Shown: positions 1 through 12,216 of the stretch, in pieces
Numbering within the stretch: position 1 is the stretch's first letter
How the letters are laid out: every line of letters begins with the position of its first letter
Source: Apostichopus japonicus
Taxonomy: Eukaryota > Echinodermata > Holothuroidea > Aspidochirotida > Stichopodidae
Assembly: GCF_037975245.1 (NCBI RefSeq)
Contig: NC_092576.1
Location: forward strand, 25,991,611 to 26,055,610
DNA length: 64,000 nucleotides
Direction: 5' to 3'
The notes under the pieces: model-generated
What the model was told of the DNA's origin: nothing
The model's input: the letters and a program-made list of their open reading frames with translations, nothing else
The model's database searches: none
Program-made: the position numbers and the translations under genes

Positions 1-574
1 ACGCAGTCTATCTGGATAGCACAGTAAATTTAAATAAGGCTAAGTCTAGAATCATTATTGGGCAGAGCTCTTTTAAGGGCGCTCTAACCAATTACTACTT
101 CGACATGTTAATTACATACCTTCACACACTGAATATATGTTATGCCTACTTCAGAGTAAGTCTTCACGGGGTTCCTCTGTGTTCGCCTGAATAGGCATAT
201 ATGCTAAATGGTTTCCCTTCTTGGTTTTTACATTGTGACCTGACTGTGGCTAAGGATTCATATTTCAGTAAAGCATTAAAGAGGGAACAGGTCGTAGAAA
301 TTGTAGCCCAGAATTAACTAATCGGCAGATTCCGTCGATTGTTTCTACAGTTTTACTTAATTTTCACTATCGATCGCTTCTCGAATCGCGTATTATTAAT
401 AACGGGGAAGAAAACTACTGCTAAACCTTTGCAAACATATTTGACTTGTGTAAAAAAATGGAACATTTCCACTTGTGTTATTTCAGAAGTGCGTCCTCTA
501 TTCAGTAAAGCTCTCCAGCCTCATAATGATTCTGATGTACACGCATGTGGCAGAACTTTTCCTTGTTCAAGGTT

Positions 575-888
575 CATACGTATGGCAAGCCGTTTTAACA
601 TTAAGCTTGCAATTCCACTGAAGTGAAATACGTTTCACTTAGGTGGAATTAATTTCCACTTAAGTGATGTGCATTTCACTTAAGTGAGATCCAATTTCAC
701 TTAGATGGAATGCATTTCACTTAAGTGGAATGCATTTCACTTAAGTTAAAAGCATTTCACTTAAGTGGTATGCATTTCACTTAAGTGGAATACATTTCAC
801 TTAAGCGGAATTAAATTCCACTTAAGTGAAGTGTTTTCCACTTGAGTGCATTGTGAGGTAAATGTTAAAACGCCTTGCCATACATACG
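575..888. repeat. Foldback satellite of a ~20-bp near-palindromic unit
   Basis: From about 606 to 850 a unit of roughly 20 bp built on CATTTCACTTAAGTGGAATG is repeated about ten times. The core CACTTAAGTG is itself a perfect palindrome. The array is enclosed by inverted arms: 575-602 (containing TATGGCAAGCCGTTTTAAC) and 861-888 (containing GTTAAAACGCCTTGCCATA) are near-perfect reverse complements over about 28 bp. The whole block could fold into a long hairpin, which suggests a foldback or MITE-like element with an expanded centre. No target-site duplication was identified. Confidence 0.8.
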
Positions 889-3800
889 CCCGCCAGGGGA
901 GGAATGACCTAAAGAACGTATGCACAGACGCTGTTCAGCATTCTCACCGAATTCTAAGTTTCAAAATTGTAGTGCGTACATCGCAGTTACATTGTGCTAT
1001 AGAGTGACTTTCCTCCAACACCCAGAAATAAAAGACAAATCATAACAGTCTCCGTATGGACCCGACTGAAGCAATGCATTATCCTGATATCCCGTGGTAG
1101 GGAGGGGGCAAGGGTTATGCTATGCTCAATGCTTCAACCCAAATAATTCAAAGTTTATGAAGCCGGTGTTTATATCCTTATAGCATATAAGCTAGGTCCT
1201 GTAGTGTGGTATTTCCTAACAACCGGCACCGCCACATTGTAATATGTAAATTGATAAAATAATATGAAACTTTATAATGAAATTTATTCAAGTTATGAAA
1301 GTTGAGAAATACACCAACTGTTATTACAACAAGCTTCAACTCAGCTTTAACAAATTGTCGCTCTGTACTTCCTCTACCAAAACAAGATTTTTCCTTTCTT
1401 TCACGTGATACTTATTTTATCTAATTGTGTGTTTGTCTATTTTGTATTTCTGAGGGCAGCGAATATAATGAGAATACTGGGCAATAAACCTTACTGCCAC
1501 CAAAGCAGTCAGAACATCTCATTCCCTCCTCCCCACCCCGGACGCGATTTTTTTCCCAAACAGGTTTGCAATTGTGTGTAAATAGTCGCTCATGATTGGT
1601 CTGAAAATTTACGTCATGACAATGGGAACCTTCACTTCGAGGTTATCAAAATGTCTGCATCCATTCGTTGCATCGAAGATATACACGTTCAAAATTACCC
1701 GCAGCTTTTCGTAAATATATGTAGATGTGTTTGGAATTGGTTTAGACACATTGAGCACACTAGTATCGTATGATCTAATTTAATCGAAGATTTCTGTGAA
1801 GGCATTAATCGATAACATCGCACAGTGAAAGTTTCGTACAGGGGTACATAACACATGCGCTGTCGGCCTATATGTATTAAAACTGTGTATAGTAAAGGCT
1901 TCATAATTGACGCATCCCCGTCATTGACGCACCTTCAATTATTATTAGCAACGATACAACAGGCCACTTAAACTTTTTTCAGTCAAGCAGCATTACATAT
2001 TTCATGAGTTTGAATCCATTTCAGTTATTTGCTGACCAAATTGTGGTACTTTTGAGCTTTTAACACCCTCCCCCTAGTTTTGCACGTTTTGGGGGCATTT
2101 GGAAATCTTACACCCTAAAAATAACCAACATTACCTCAATATGATAACACTTTTCTCTGGGACCTGACCTGTCTGAGCTTAGAGGCTCAGAGCATAGCAA
2201 ACAGCATCTAAAGTCAATGGATGTATATTAAGGCCTACACTACAGTTAGCATATGGAAAGGTGGCGATCATTTGATCCGTGCATAGTCGACCTCGGGCCT
2301 TAAGTGTGTGTTTTATACCTTCCAAAACGACCGTATCGCGATCTTTTGAAAAAAATCAATGTACCGATATCATTTACTGATATCGGCTAAAACAAATTAC
2401 AGTAGTTTAAACATTTCTCTTTCATAATCTTTTAACGAATCATCATTAATCTGAACTTTACTGTATGTCGTTTTCCGATTAAAAAAGTTTAAATTTTTAG
2501 TCCAGTCGGATTTATGTGCTTGCATATTCGTTTATTTTACAAGGACGCTAACTTCAAACTACTCGAATTCTCAGACCGTTTGATCAAACTGCATGGCTAA
2601 ACTTGCGCAACTAACTTCAAATTCTGTTCTTTCATATTATATAAGCCTATTTCTGATTGGTTAATGTTCACTGTATGTCTTTTTTCCATCGAATGAAAGT
2701 TTCCGTTAGAAATTTTTCTTCGAAAACCTCATTATAGCGCCTCATTATTTATTCATGAGCTACGTCACGAATCAGCTTGTGTATCAACAACATTCTCACT
2801 GATGCTTCGTCCGACAATCGTATTGTGATTTCTGAGGTGAATTTCGAGATTTGTTAAGTAATATGCAATGAAATAAGATGACGACATTGCAATAAACATA
2901 AATTAACAAGTTGAGCATCCTATTTCATAGTTTCCTTTGAAATAGGATGAATATAGTGATATAAATTGCCCACGTAAACGTTTGTAGCGAACGTACAGGC
3001 CTACCGTGCTTTATGTATTAATGCATATGGTTTCGTACAGTTAGGTTAACACTCGTATGTACGTAGGCTAAAGCTATCGCTAGGACTATCACTGGTTGTT
3101 TGTTTGGATGATACCACTGTAAGTGGGTAACTCTTTATTTTGCTTTTACAACCAATTGATTTGTAACAAATGTTATTTTCTCAAGTTCGATTAAAAGGTG
3201 TGCAGACAAATAAATGTATAAACACAACGTCATGTCTCAGTGTTCGTTTACATTCACTGCTATAATTATTTTAGCATCAATTCATTTAGAAACAAATACA
3301 ATCCCCTTGCCGGTAATGGAACAGTCCGCCTGTCAATATGCATATTCATACCGGTGACTCATAACATCGGCGGATTTTAGTCTGTGTGGCTTTGTAGAGC
3401 AAATGCTCTTTTATAGCCTAAACTTTTCCATATGCTTATCGACACATGTGTCAATTTAGGGGTATGACAGAACTTGACACGGCAGACATTTTGTGGTCAA
3501 ATTCCGCTCAATTGCACGGTGCATAAGCACAGAAACATGTTTTGAGATCATAACATTTCTGAGGAACTACACATATGAAAAACACATACAGTTGAGTGAT
3601 TTGGATTTTTCCTTGATATACATCGTTGATCAAATCCTTAAGTGCGTCAATTATGAGCCCACCATGCTACACAGTGCATTGACGGAAATATATCATACTG
3701 TACACTATACTGTTTTGCGTATATTCATTCAAGACTGTACTTGCGTCGTGAAGTTGATTTTGGTGTAGGCCTACCCATTCCACGAAACGAATTCTGATTT

Positions 3801-5700
3801 CAATAGAACGGTTGACGAATCTTGGATGACGTAAACACGAACCCGATAGAATGTAGCGTATGTATCATAAGTGAGGTCAACATGTTATCCAAGCATTAAA
3901 AGTAAAGTTAGGGCGTTTGCAGAGAAACCGCGTAACAAGACTTAATTAAGTGACAGGGTGTAACTCAGTGTATGCCTTCGAACTTCCAAGCGATGGTCAT
4001 TATTGATGCTGATGCTGACGTCACGAGCAATCTGATTGGTTGAAAACTCCGTAATTGCAAACCTGTAAATTGCCTTTAATACGTCATGTTTTCTAAGGAA
4101 GACTGTCACGGCCACAGCAGACAGAAAATTAACCTTCCGAAGGCGGAATATCTTTGCTAAACTGTAGTAGACCTCGCAATTGACACTACGTGTGTTTGTC
4201 TAACGTTGTTACTATTGATATTTGTATGTGATCACATTATATCATTTCCTATTGATTTCTATACGATACGACTACCACTGCACTAGCGATGCTTTCAAAA
4301 CTGTTGCATCCATTGTTGGTTGTCACTGAGTAGCCTATGCAGGTAAGTGCATGTAAAGCTGAAACTTGTGTTAACTGTTGTCAGACTAATAATTTACATT
4401 TAATACGATTTTTTTTCGCCGCTGTGTACGGTACTTTTATTATTTTTATATCTAATGTTATAGACAACTACGCAAACCGCTTAAACTTAAAGTTAGCTGT
4501 CATGTTAGTTTAAATTAGGGCCTACACAGAACGCTGTGCGTATAGACACATCATTGTAATGACAGGAGCAACTGCCTACTCGTAGAAATGGATTAACGGT
4601 TAACTAAAAAGGGAGTGTGGCCTGTGTAGATGTTGACGAGGTTTGTTTATATCTTATTCTGTCAATAATTCATGCGGCACGGATTTCCCTTGTGGTATGA
4701 ATGATTTCTTTCATGAGGTGATTTGTGTTTTCGGTCAACGTTATGTCAAGTTGCTGTTTAAATGCCAAACGTCTTGTATAGAGCCTAGGCCTACATTCTC
4801 GCCGGTTTGGTGTAACGTTCATTTTAGAAGAAGGAACTAAGACTGGGCCTAGCATCAGTGGGCCTAGGTGCTCGTAACTCACTAATTATGCTTAAGTTGG
4901 CATATCTTTTAGTAGAGTTGAATATGAAGCTTAGCCACCAATTGCACACATGATTAGAGGCAGCCAGCTTATAATCCAGGCTAGTTCGAAAGTCTCATTA
5001 GATATAGGCTAAACTGATTTTTCATGGATAACTTGAAATCTGAATTTTAAGCGGCCTTGACCTAATCTACACTAGGCCCCTACTCATCATTTAACTTTTA
5101 CAAATATGATTGCAATAATCAGGAAGAGTAGATAAGTCTCGGGCTTAATTAGTTACATATACTGTACCAACACACTTCGGTGAGCGATGACACAATGTAG
5201 AAACGTTATTCGTTAGTGCACCTCTTGTTTAGAATGCTGTGTTAACACATATCAAGTCATGTGGCTTCATCATACATTAAATCATTAACAATTCTGCACA
5301 AAATGTTTGCATAAATCCTCCTCCCCCAAAAAGCCAAAGTTAAACAAATTGTTAAACAAAATCAGTGTAGTGAAGACCAACTCGTTACTCCACACTAAGC
5401 TAGACAGGTATGCTAGGCCGAGTGTGTGATGAGTCCTCTGTGGCGGGCTGTCAGCGTGAGAATTGTGGGCGAGCGTTGGCTGCTTTGTACTGCATCGCCT
5501 TGCTCTGTAGTTTCACTCTGGCCAAGGAGAAAGTATCATACACTTTATACGGCTAAATTAAATAGGTATGTGGAACAATTAGGCCTACAGTACTACTACT
5601 AGGATATATATAAACTTGCGAGGAGCATTTGAAAACCAATGAGATTCATCCCTAATCGAATTTTAACAATATAGCGAGTCTGAGAAATACACAGTAATAA
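889..5700. other. Gene-free stretch, nothing recognised
   Basis: No exon with recognisable protein similarity was found on either strand. Short open stretches, such as plus-strand 3493-3768, show no family motifs and sit in AT-rich sequence. A donor-like CAG|GTAAGTG occurs near 4340, but no convincing coding sequence precedes it. TAGGCCTA-type motifs are scattered through it. It could hold distal regulatory sequence or untranslated exons that cannot be recognised by eye. Confidence 0.5.
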
Positions 5701-5702
5701 GC

Positions 5703-5840
5703 TACACTGTAAAAAAAATGGGAAACCTTACACCCAAAATGTGAGGAATCCTGGTTTCCCGGTGTGGGTTACTTTGGTGTTACACCCGAAAGAGCGTTAA
5801 GGTAATATCTTCTGTCGATGACCCAAATGAAGGGAAACCG
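5703..5840. repeat. Dispersed repeat with CACTGTAAAAAAAA end
   Basis: The segment begins TACACTGTAAAAAAAATGGG and continues with several GGAAACC/TTACACCC motifs. The same terminal motif in reverse (TTTTTTTTACAGTGTA) closes the similar block at about 11810-12216. The two are probably copies of one non-autonomous repeat family. This copy is short and probably truncated. Confidence 0.45.
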
Positions 5841-5924
5841 AGAGGTCCAATGATGGTGATTCTTATATTCTCTGCACGAAACGTCATCACGACAACGATT
5901 CTCGAGCAATGACACGGCTTCTAA

Positions 5925-6080
5925 CATAACACGCTAGCTCCGCCCCCTTGTTAATATTTCTTGCTTTGCGCGCGGGGGAATTAACAGACTGCACGTTGAA
6001 GTTATACGTACGTACGTATACCGTACCGAAACGTACGTAGACTATAGACGTGACGATGTACAAGAAGCTCGCACAAAAAG
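5925..6080 (+). promoter_or_regulatory. Possible promoter and first coding exon (unverified)
   Basis: A locally GC-rich patch holds a GC-box-like CTCCGCCCCC (about 5938-5947) and a GCGCGC tract, followed by repeated TACGTACGTA. An ATG at 6056 opens eight codons (reading MYKKLAQK) and ends at a good donor, AAAAAG|GTAAGA, with the exon end at 6080 in phase 1. The layout fits a short first exon for a plus-strand gene. The next recognisable plus-strand coding remnant is about 2.1 kb downstream. No homology supports the short peptide, so this is only a candidate. Confidence 0.25.
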
Positions 6081-6239
6081 GTAAGATCATTTGAATCTTT
6101 AATAATTTACCCTAAAAAATGAAATCGTAGTTAAAATTCTGAACTGTCAACACATTGAAATGTGGTGTCATACACTGGTTGTGTTATATCTTGTTTAGCA
6201 AGCCGCATTATCACAAACTTGCCACTGAGAGATGCGATC

Positions 6240-6900
6240 AATTGCAAATCGACTAAACTATTAATGTCAACGTTAGGCTAGCCAGGCTATGCCTAAGCAA
6301 ACTAAGGCTAGTGATAATTGCTACTAGCATAGCCTGAGTTAGCTTAGGCCTAGCCTAATTGTAAAGACAGGTGCATTCTCCAAGCAGGCTAAAAATTAAA
6401 AAAAAAAACATGGTGCCGAGCCTAGGCCGACTCATTTACTTTGTGGTCAACTAAGGAATGTGGGCCTTGGTCTAGGCTAATTAGGCCCCCTATACTAGTA
6501 TTAGCCTATGCCTATAAGTAATAATACTTGGGAGTATTAATGTCAACATTAGGCTATCAAACTAGGCCAGCCTAGCCTAAATACTACTAGGCTAATTGAT
6601 AATGATAATGTTGGAGATATGTTAGCCTATCACATTGTTCAGGTTGTGTGTAATTTGTTTGGGTTTATCAAACATGGGAAGACTAGGACTAGGCTGCTAG
6701 GCCTGAGTTAGGCATTGTAAGGCCAAATATTTTTTTTTAATTGTTTAGCGTCTCCGCTTGCTTCCTTTTTGGAGGCCGTCAGTTTTTTTTCTCCAAAAAC
6801 TACAAAATTCTAATAGCCTAACTGTTAAGTATTAGGCCTAGCTTAACTTTTGTTTGGAAAAATTCATGGCTCACCCTAGTCTAAACCATGTGATAGGCCT
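6240..6900. repeat. Dense TAGGCCTA / AGGCTA motif cluster
   Basis: Short overlapping motifs such as TAGGCCTA, AGGCTAG and CTAGGC occur dozens of times in about 650 bp. There is no fixed period, so this is a simple-sequence drift region, not an ordered satellite. Isolated copies of TAGGCCTA occur through the left half of the window. No coding potential is seen here. Confidence 0.5.
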
Positions 6901-7220
6901 ATGATTTAATGAATATCTAATTTGATGTTTTCAAGGTTAATCTGGAGACAGGTATGCATTACTGAGTCAGGCCAAATTCATTTTTAGCCCAGAAAAAGCA
7001 TGATAGGCCTAGGGTAGAGTACCCAGAACTTGACCGCCACCCAGAACCTGACTGCTAATTAATAAATAACAATTACTTGAACAAACATTATACATTTATG
7101 TGATTTATGTATTCCACTTTATTTTTCACATTTGTTGCTGATGATAAAGACCAATATTTTAGCCATTTTGATTACTAATACTGGTAAATAACATACATTC
7201 AAAAATGGAACTGAATTTTT

Positions 7221-7578
7221 TTTGGGAAAATTCTGTTTTCTTGAAAAGACCTTTAAGGATTTCACACTAATTAAAATGTGGTAAATATGTTAAAATAACT
7301 CAAATCTTTTGGATTTTCTGACTGCTACTATTTAATGTGAAATTATTGAACACTTCCATTAAGGCATAAATTATAAATTGATTGAAGTACATGAGATCTT
7401 TTTGGGAAAATTCTGTTTTCTTGAAAATACCTTTAAGGATTTCACACTAATTAAAATGTGGTAAATATGTAAAAGTAACTGAAATCTTTAGAATTTTCTG
7501 ACTGCTACTATTTAATGTGAAATTATTGAACACTTTCATTAAGGCATAAATTATAAATTGATTCAAGAACATGAGATC
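7221..7578. repeat. Tandem duplication of a 180-bp AT-rich segment
   Basis: Two adjacent copies (7221-7400 and 7401-7578) both start with TTTGGGAAAATTCTG and end near CATGAGATCT. They differ at only a handful of positions, so the duplication is fairly recent. Neither copy has an open frame with recognisable content. Confidence 0.85.
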
Positions 7579-8182
7579 TGGGGTTGGTCATGTTCTGGAA
7601 CTAGAACTAAATTTACATTGCAGTATTCAACCACTATATGGGAAATACACACTGTAGCTGTATTAGTACTGTTTTAACACCAATATGTGATCAATGTTTG
7701 AATACACAAATATGCCACGATGTTGGTTCCTAAATTATAGAAAAATTATTACATAATAGCTTAATTCTTCAATGTCAATATCAAACTTGGCAACCAAACT
7801 GTATGTCTGATTTACTTAAACCTGTATTGGGATGTATTTTTAGCAAGTCAACAGGTGCCAAACACTCAAACCTGGTACTGAGTTAACAATGCAGTGTTTT
7901 CTGCCTAGTTAGATGTGGCAGCATGAAACAAGTAATAAATTAATGGTCATACCAGACTGAAACTATGCACTTCAAAGAGGCAAGTAAATCAAAAAACCTT
8001 GGTTTTCTGGTTATATTTGCATTCTCTTTCAGATTCATTTGTTATCCTCTGTCAAAACTGACCCAGTTATTCACTGACCCAGTACCTCAACAGTGTAGGC
8101 AGCTTAGTTTTATGCCATATGGTAGTGAGTACAATTTTCAGTATTACCAAATATCTCAAAACCTTTTGTTTTCTCTTTTTGT

Positions 8183-8642
8183 ATGATCAGGCAAAATGAG
8201 GGCAGGTCAACTGGAGTCCAATCATTCCTTATGGAGAAGACGACAAAACCCTTAAAGAACATACAGAGGTTATGAAGAAGGAATTTAAAAAAACACTCCA
8301 AGCGTTGATCTAATCAAACAATGAATGGAAATAACTTATGCTCAAAGGTGTAAATTAATTAACTCCTAACCACTTATTGTTGAAGTTCAAGAGAATTACC
8401 CTGTATTGTTTTCGCCATGCGAAATTGGCAATGAATTCAAACGTCTAACAGATACAGAACTACACAAAAACTTTGAAAGCTTTTTAAGCAAGGCTGCAAG
8501 TAAAATCTTATCAGAAGTAAAACTAAAGCCACAACTTTTGCCAATAGTGATGAAGCACCTGCAAATTGAGGAAAAGACTGTTGCTGCACTTTTAGTCCTT
8601 CCAGTTGTGTTCGGAAGCAAGAGTTTCTTCAAACTTTACGAG
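8183..8642 (+). pseudogene. SAMD3-like family protein, degraded first segment
   Basis: Three frames read in turn give a recognisable protein. First comes IIPYGEDDKTLKEHTEVMKK (from about 8218), which runs into a TAA near 8313. A remnant around 8335-8395 has further stops. Then an open stretch from 8406 includes FSPCEIGNEFKRLTDTELHK and KTVAALLVLPVVFGSKSFFK, ending at a good donor (TACGAG|GTAAGT, 8642). The order of motifs (an acidic HTE-K segment, the F-x-RLT segment, the hydrophobic LLVLP segment) matches a large family of predicted animal proteins often annotated as SAMD3-like or uncharacterised. The SAM domain itself is not seen. The internal stops and frame changes indicate a decayed copy, although an unusual intron could explain part of the break. 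Confidence 0.65.
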
Positions 8643-9211
8643 GTAAGTGATCAGCAAAATCATTGCAACGTTAGGTGATTGTTTCTTCCCTAATTTCTAG
8701 ACTTGTTGAGAAGTTGCAAGGAACTAACACACTCATGTTGGCTTTTTACAATCTAAGGACAAAACATTCAAAATAGTATCTTAGGCAAGGTTTCTGCCAG
8801 AAAATTTGAAGGGGGGCGAGGGGGGGGTGGTGAAGTCGGTGAACCACCTAAAAAAGAAAAATCAATAAAAAAACAACAAATACCCGAGAAAAAAATCTGA
8901 TCGTGCTCACTCGCGAGGGTGATCGCCAAGTATAGGCATAGAGTCAGCATGCGATTTTGTCCCAAAATTCACTGTAGCAATTTTCAGATTTTATATGTCA
9001 TTTTGGTAAAAACAAATAGATTATAAAGACTTGTTGATTCCTTGCCAGAGCCAAAAGGAATCTCAACCTATGCAGTCATGCTTGTGTGTGTGTCTGTGAT
9101 CAAGGGTCAAAATAAGACCACACAATTGCGCACCCGCAAATGCGGGAAAAAACGGTTTGCGGGTGCACACAACAAAGGCAAACGAAAAGATTTGAGGGTC
9201 AAAGAGGAAAC

Positions 9212-9311
9212 GTGTCCGAGAACAACTGACGGCTGCCTAGGCTCCTTACTGTACAAACTTGTAGGATGGTCCAGTACGGAGCCTAGTCACATGTCGGGTG
9301 TTCTCGGACAC
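9212..9311. repeat. Short foldback with 13-bp perfect inverted arms
   Basis: GTGTCCGAGAACA at 9212-9224 is the exact reverse complement of TGTTCTCGGACAC at 9299-9311. Nested inside, CTAGGCTCC pairs with GGAGCCTAG. The segment would form a roughly 100-bp imperfect hairpin. It lies in the intron-like gap of the SAMD3-like remnant. Confidence 0.65.
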
Positions 9312-9555
9312 AGTATTTTTTCTGGTAAACAAACCTCTGTGCTGGCAGACAATGCGATTCCACCAGCAAAGTTTTGCGAGTAATAAAAACCTTAATTCGA
9401 GCTTTGGTGACACCGCTTGTAAACATAAGTGAACAATACAAGATCCAACCATTCTCATACTTAGTAGGTGGAATACCCCTAGTGAGTACATGATCCTTAT
9501 TGTTTTTGGCCAAGGTCAAAAAACCTACACTGGGTATGAACATTGCTTGTAAACC

Positions 9556-9700
9556 CTAATAATAATAATGTATGCTTTTATATAGCACATTACACATGAG
9601 TCTCAAGCGCTTTAAATCCATTACCACTGGTCATGGTATAACTCGTATGACCCACACATACGTGGGTACAAGGCGCTGAGATCAGCACCAAATTCACAAG
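9556..9700 (-). mobile_element. SINE-type tail fragment, reverse orientation
   Basis: Read on the minus strand the segment contains AAAGCGCTTGAGACTCATG, then a GCTATATAAA-like motif, and ends in an (ATT)n run at 9556-9568. This resembles the 3' tail of the SINE at 22175-22450 (AAAGCGCTTTGAGA followed by ATATAAAGCGCTATACAAA). The tRNA-like head is absent, so this is a tail-only fragment. Confidence 0.5.
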
Positions 9701-9865
9701 TTACACCTCTGCAATCACAATTAGTATTTTTTTTAAATCAACCAACTCAAAACCGAACATGGAAGCCAATGAATAAAATATCCTGCTAACATTTTCCTAT
9801 CCCCAGCTCTGATAAACAAGTTCACTGAGTGTTTATAACTTGTGGTTTTGCTTTTCTATTCGCAG

Positions 9866-10163
9866 GAAGAGAGATTATGTTGTGGACACAGCAGAAAATG
9901 CGGATCCATTTGTTGCAGTTATTGGGGACATAATGAAGCCAAAGTGCTGTTATATCGTTGTTGAAAAAACACATTGTATTTGACACTGCAAATGTTATTT
10001 CTGCGGCCAGCTATTTGTTCGGACTCCTGTACGCCTGCAACATTCACTACACCACGACTACCCTTGAAACATACACCTTCATTCAGAAATTCTGCATGAA
10101 ATTTAGTGACAAACTGAAGACCCCAAGGAGAGTAAGGACATTTGATGAAAAGATAAGAGAGTG
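9866..10163 (+). pseudogene. SAMD3-like family protein, degraded C-terminal segment
   Basis: After a plausible acceptor (TTCGCAG, exon start 9866) one frame reads DPFVAVIGDIMKPKCCYIVV and then hits TGA. A neighbouring frame takes over at the A-rich GAAAAAACA around 9963 and reads VFDTANVISAASYLFGLLYA, then CNIHYTTTTLETYTFIQKFC. The pattern PFVAVIGD...CYIVVE...LFGLLYACNIHY...TFIQ is the conserved C-terminal signature of the same family as the segment at 8183-8642. The frameshift is visible directly. The reading frame at the start is also one base off from the upstream donor. The copy is therefore probably non-functional unless the assembly contains errors. Confidence 0.65.
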
Positions 10164-10389
10164 AGTTAGTCTTTCTTTATCTTGACTGGAGTACTTGTGT
10201 GCTACTGTACTGTCGTACTATACTGTAGCAGCAATTCAGAAATTCTGCATGAAATTGAGTGACAAGCTGAAGACCCCAAGGAGAGTAAGGACATTTGATG
10301 AAAAGATTAGAGATTAGTGAGTTAGTCTTTCTTCATCATGACTGGAGTTCTTGTGTGCTACTTTACTATTGTACTATACTGTAGCAGCA
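10081..10389 (+). repeat. Tandem duplication of the SAMD3-like tail (153-bp unit)
   Basis: Copy one is 10081-10233 and copy two is 10234-10389. Both start ATTCAGAAATTCTGCATGAA and end in TATACTGTAGCAGCA. The duplicated unit includes the last coding part (reading KFCMKFSDKLKTPRR in copy one) and its downstream flank. Copy two differs at a few positions. Confidence 0.85.
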
Positions 10390-10551
10390 TCCTTCTTGTG
10401 TGATACTGTACGTCTCAATGCAAACTTAGTATCATATGACATGTGCTATAGCAATTTTGCAACTAATTTTATAACAGACCATCATGTGATAGCTTATGGT
10501 AGAATATATTTATTTCTTAAACTGGCAATTTTACCTAATTTTAAGGATTAA

Positions 10552-11809
10552 TTGCATAATTAACATGCAAAACAAACTTGCTGTTCCAACTTTTTACATG
10601 TAAGGGCTCGGATTATGTGACAATCTTACAGCGTTTTGTGTGATTGTGTTTACCACTCATTTAATGTGAGTGATTAAATTAAACATTTTTGATAATATGC
10701 AAAATTATCACGTTTTCCTGACAAGACGAGGTTCTAAGAAAAACGCAATGTGCCAATATAAACTAATATTGAAAAATCATGGTCCTGCATGTAAAAGGAC
10801 GAAATATTGGGCTGCAAAGTGATCATTAAATACAAATAAAAACTTAGGACAACTTTTGATGTACCGAGACAACTTTTGCGGCAAATCAGAAACTTTGTTA
10901 TTTTCTTAATCAGTTATTATTCAACCTGTTTTTACATTTTTCTAACTATTGACAACTTGATTGTTTATAATAAAGGTCCTTATCTTTCACCGCAAGTCTA
11001 CCAGAGATTGACTTAACTGGTCAGCTTAATTGATCTATTGTAGGTCATATACAGAATTATCCATCCTGGGATGTAAAATTCTCTTGTGGGCGAGAAAAAT
11101 GGATCTTTCAAAACAATGTAATAAATAATTATAATTCATGTTGGTTAAGGGGGGGGGGGTAATTACAAGTTCATTATTTGTATCAATTTATTACATTACA
11201 AGTAACTCCTGTCAAATTTAGTATTTAATGTTAGGGAGGGTAGGGGACAGACGCACACTCCGAAACCACAGTCTATTTATAATCTTTAAATGGTCTTTAA
11301 AAGGATTACACACATGCATGTGTAAGGGATTTACACAGTACAGCATATACCCATGGCTATTTGTATTTTTTACTCCTAGCACATGGTCCCTTTGGTTGAG
11401 GTCAAACGTCATCAAAATATTAGATCTATGATATTGTTATTGCTCTTCTCTAACTGGTGACTAGTTAAAAGTTACAATCTCTTTCACATATCTTGCTCAG
11501 GTAGTAATATGTAATATTTCACTTGCATATAATTAATATTTCGACTATTAGTTCCTAACATTTCATGCTCAAGGCCTAACCCACGATATGGTTAAGAACG
11601 ACAAATTGAAATGTGGGGGGGGGGGGGCATGTATTACATGTGTATTAATTAAACATATATACTTATTATTTTGTTATAGTAATCCTACTGTTTTTCCTTT
11701 TATCAAAGCTTGTTTAAATCGTTAAAATGTTCTTTGAAGTTGTGACAATAAATACAGTTGTTTTTTTGAAAATATATTCTTTGTTACTTATTCAGCAACA
11801 CTGGGATAG
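10552..11809. other. Gene-free stretch, nothing recognised
   Basis: AT-rich sequence with no recognisable coding content. It includes pure G runs at about 11150 and 11617. Short open stretches near 11218-11431 occur on both strands and lack family motifs. Confidence 0.5.
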
Positions 11810-12216
11810 TATATCCTGGTGTACTGTAGTTTACCCCAGATTTTAGTGTAACCTGTAGGTTACACCACTTCCTCGGTCGCAACTTTTGCTACCACCAGAA
11901 AGTGAGGAAACCTTTAGTTACCTCAGATACTGGTGTAATAGTCCCCAGCTATTTAAGGAATGTATGTTACCCCCCAAGCCTGGGAAACCTCTGGTTTTCT
12001 CACTATCTTAGGATACGTTACCCCTAAACTTGAGGAAACCAAAAAACCCTTGGATGTGAGGAAATGTTAGGTTTCCCCAATACATAAGGAAACAATACTA
12101 CTTAACTTGAGGAAATCTATGTTTGACGAAAACCCCAAGTTTGAAGGAAACGTCAAGGTTTCCCAAGGTTGCACCCACTTTTTGGGGTAACCTGACCCCC
12201 TTTTTTTTACAGTGTA
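11810..12216. repeat. GGAAACC-rich degenerate repeat ending TTTTTTTTACAGTGTA
   Basis: About 400 bp is filled with degenerate copies of a short unit around GAGGAAACC and TTACCCC. It closes at about 12216 with CCCCCTTTTTTTTACAGTGTA, the reverse complement of the start of the repeat at 5703. Together they look like a non-autonomous repeat family with internal tandem structure. No protein-coding part is visible. Confidence 0.55.

Noticed and set aside
3493-3768. 91-codon plus-strand frame
   Set aside because: It has no family motifs or neighbouring exons. The length is compatible with chance.
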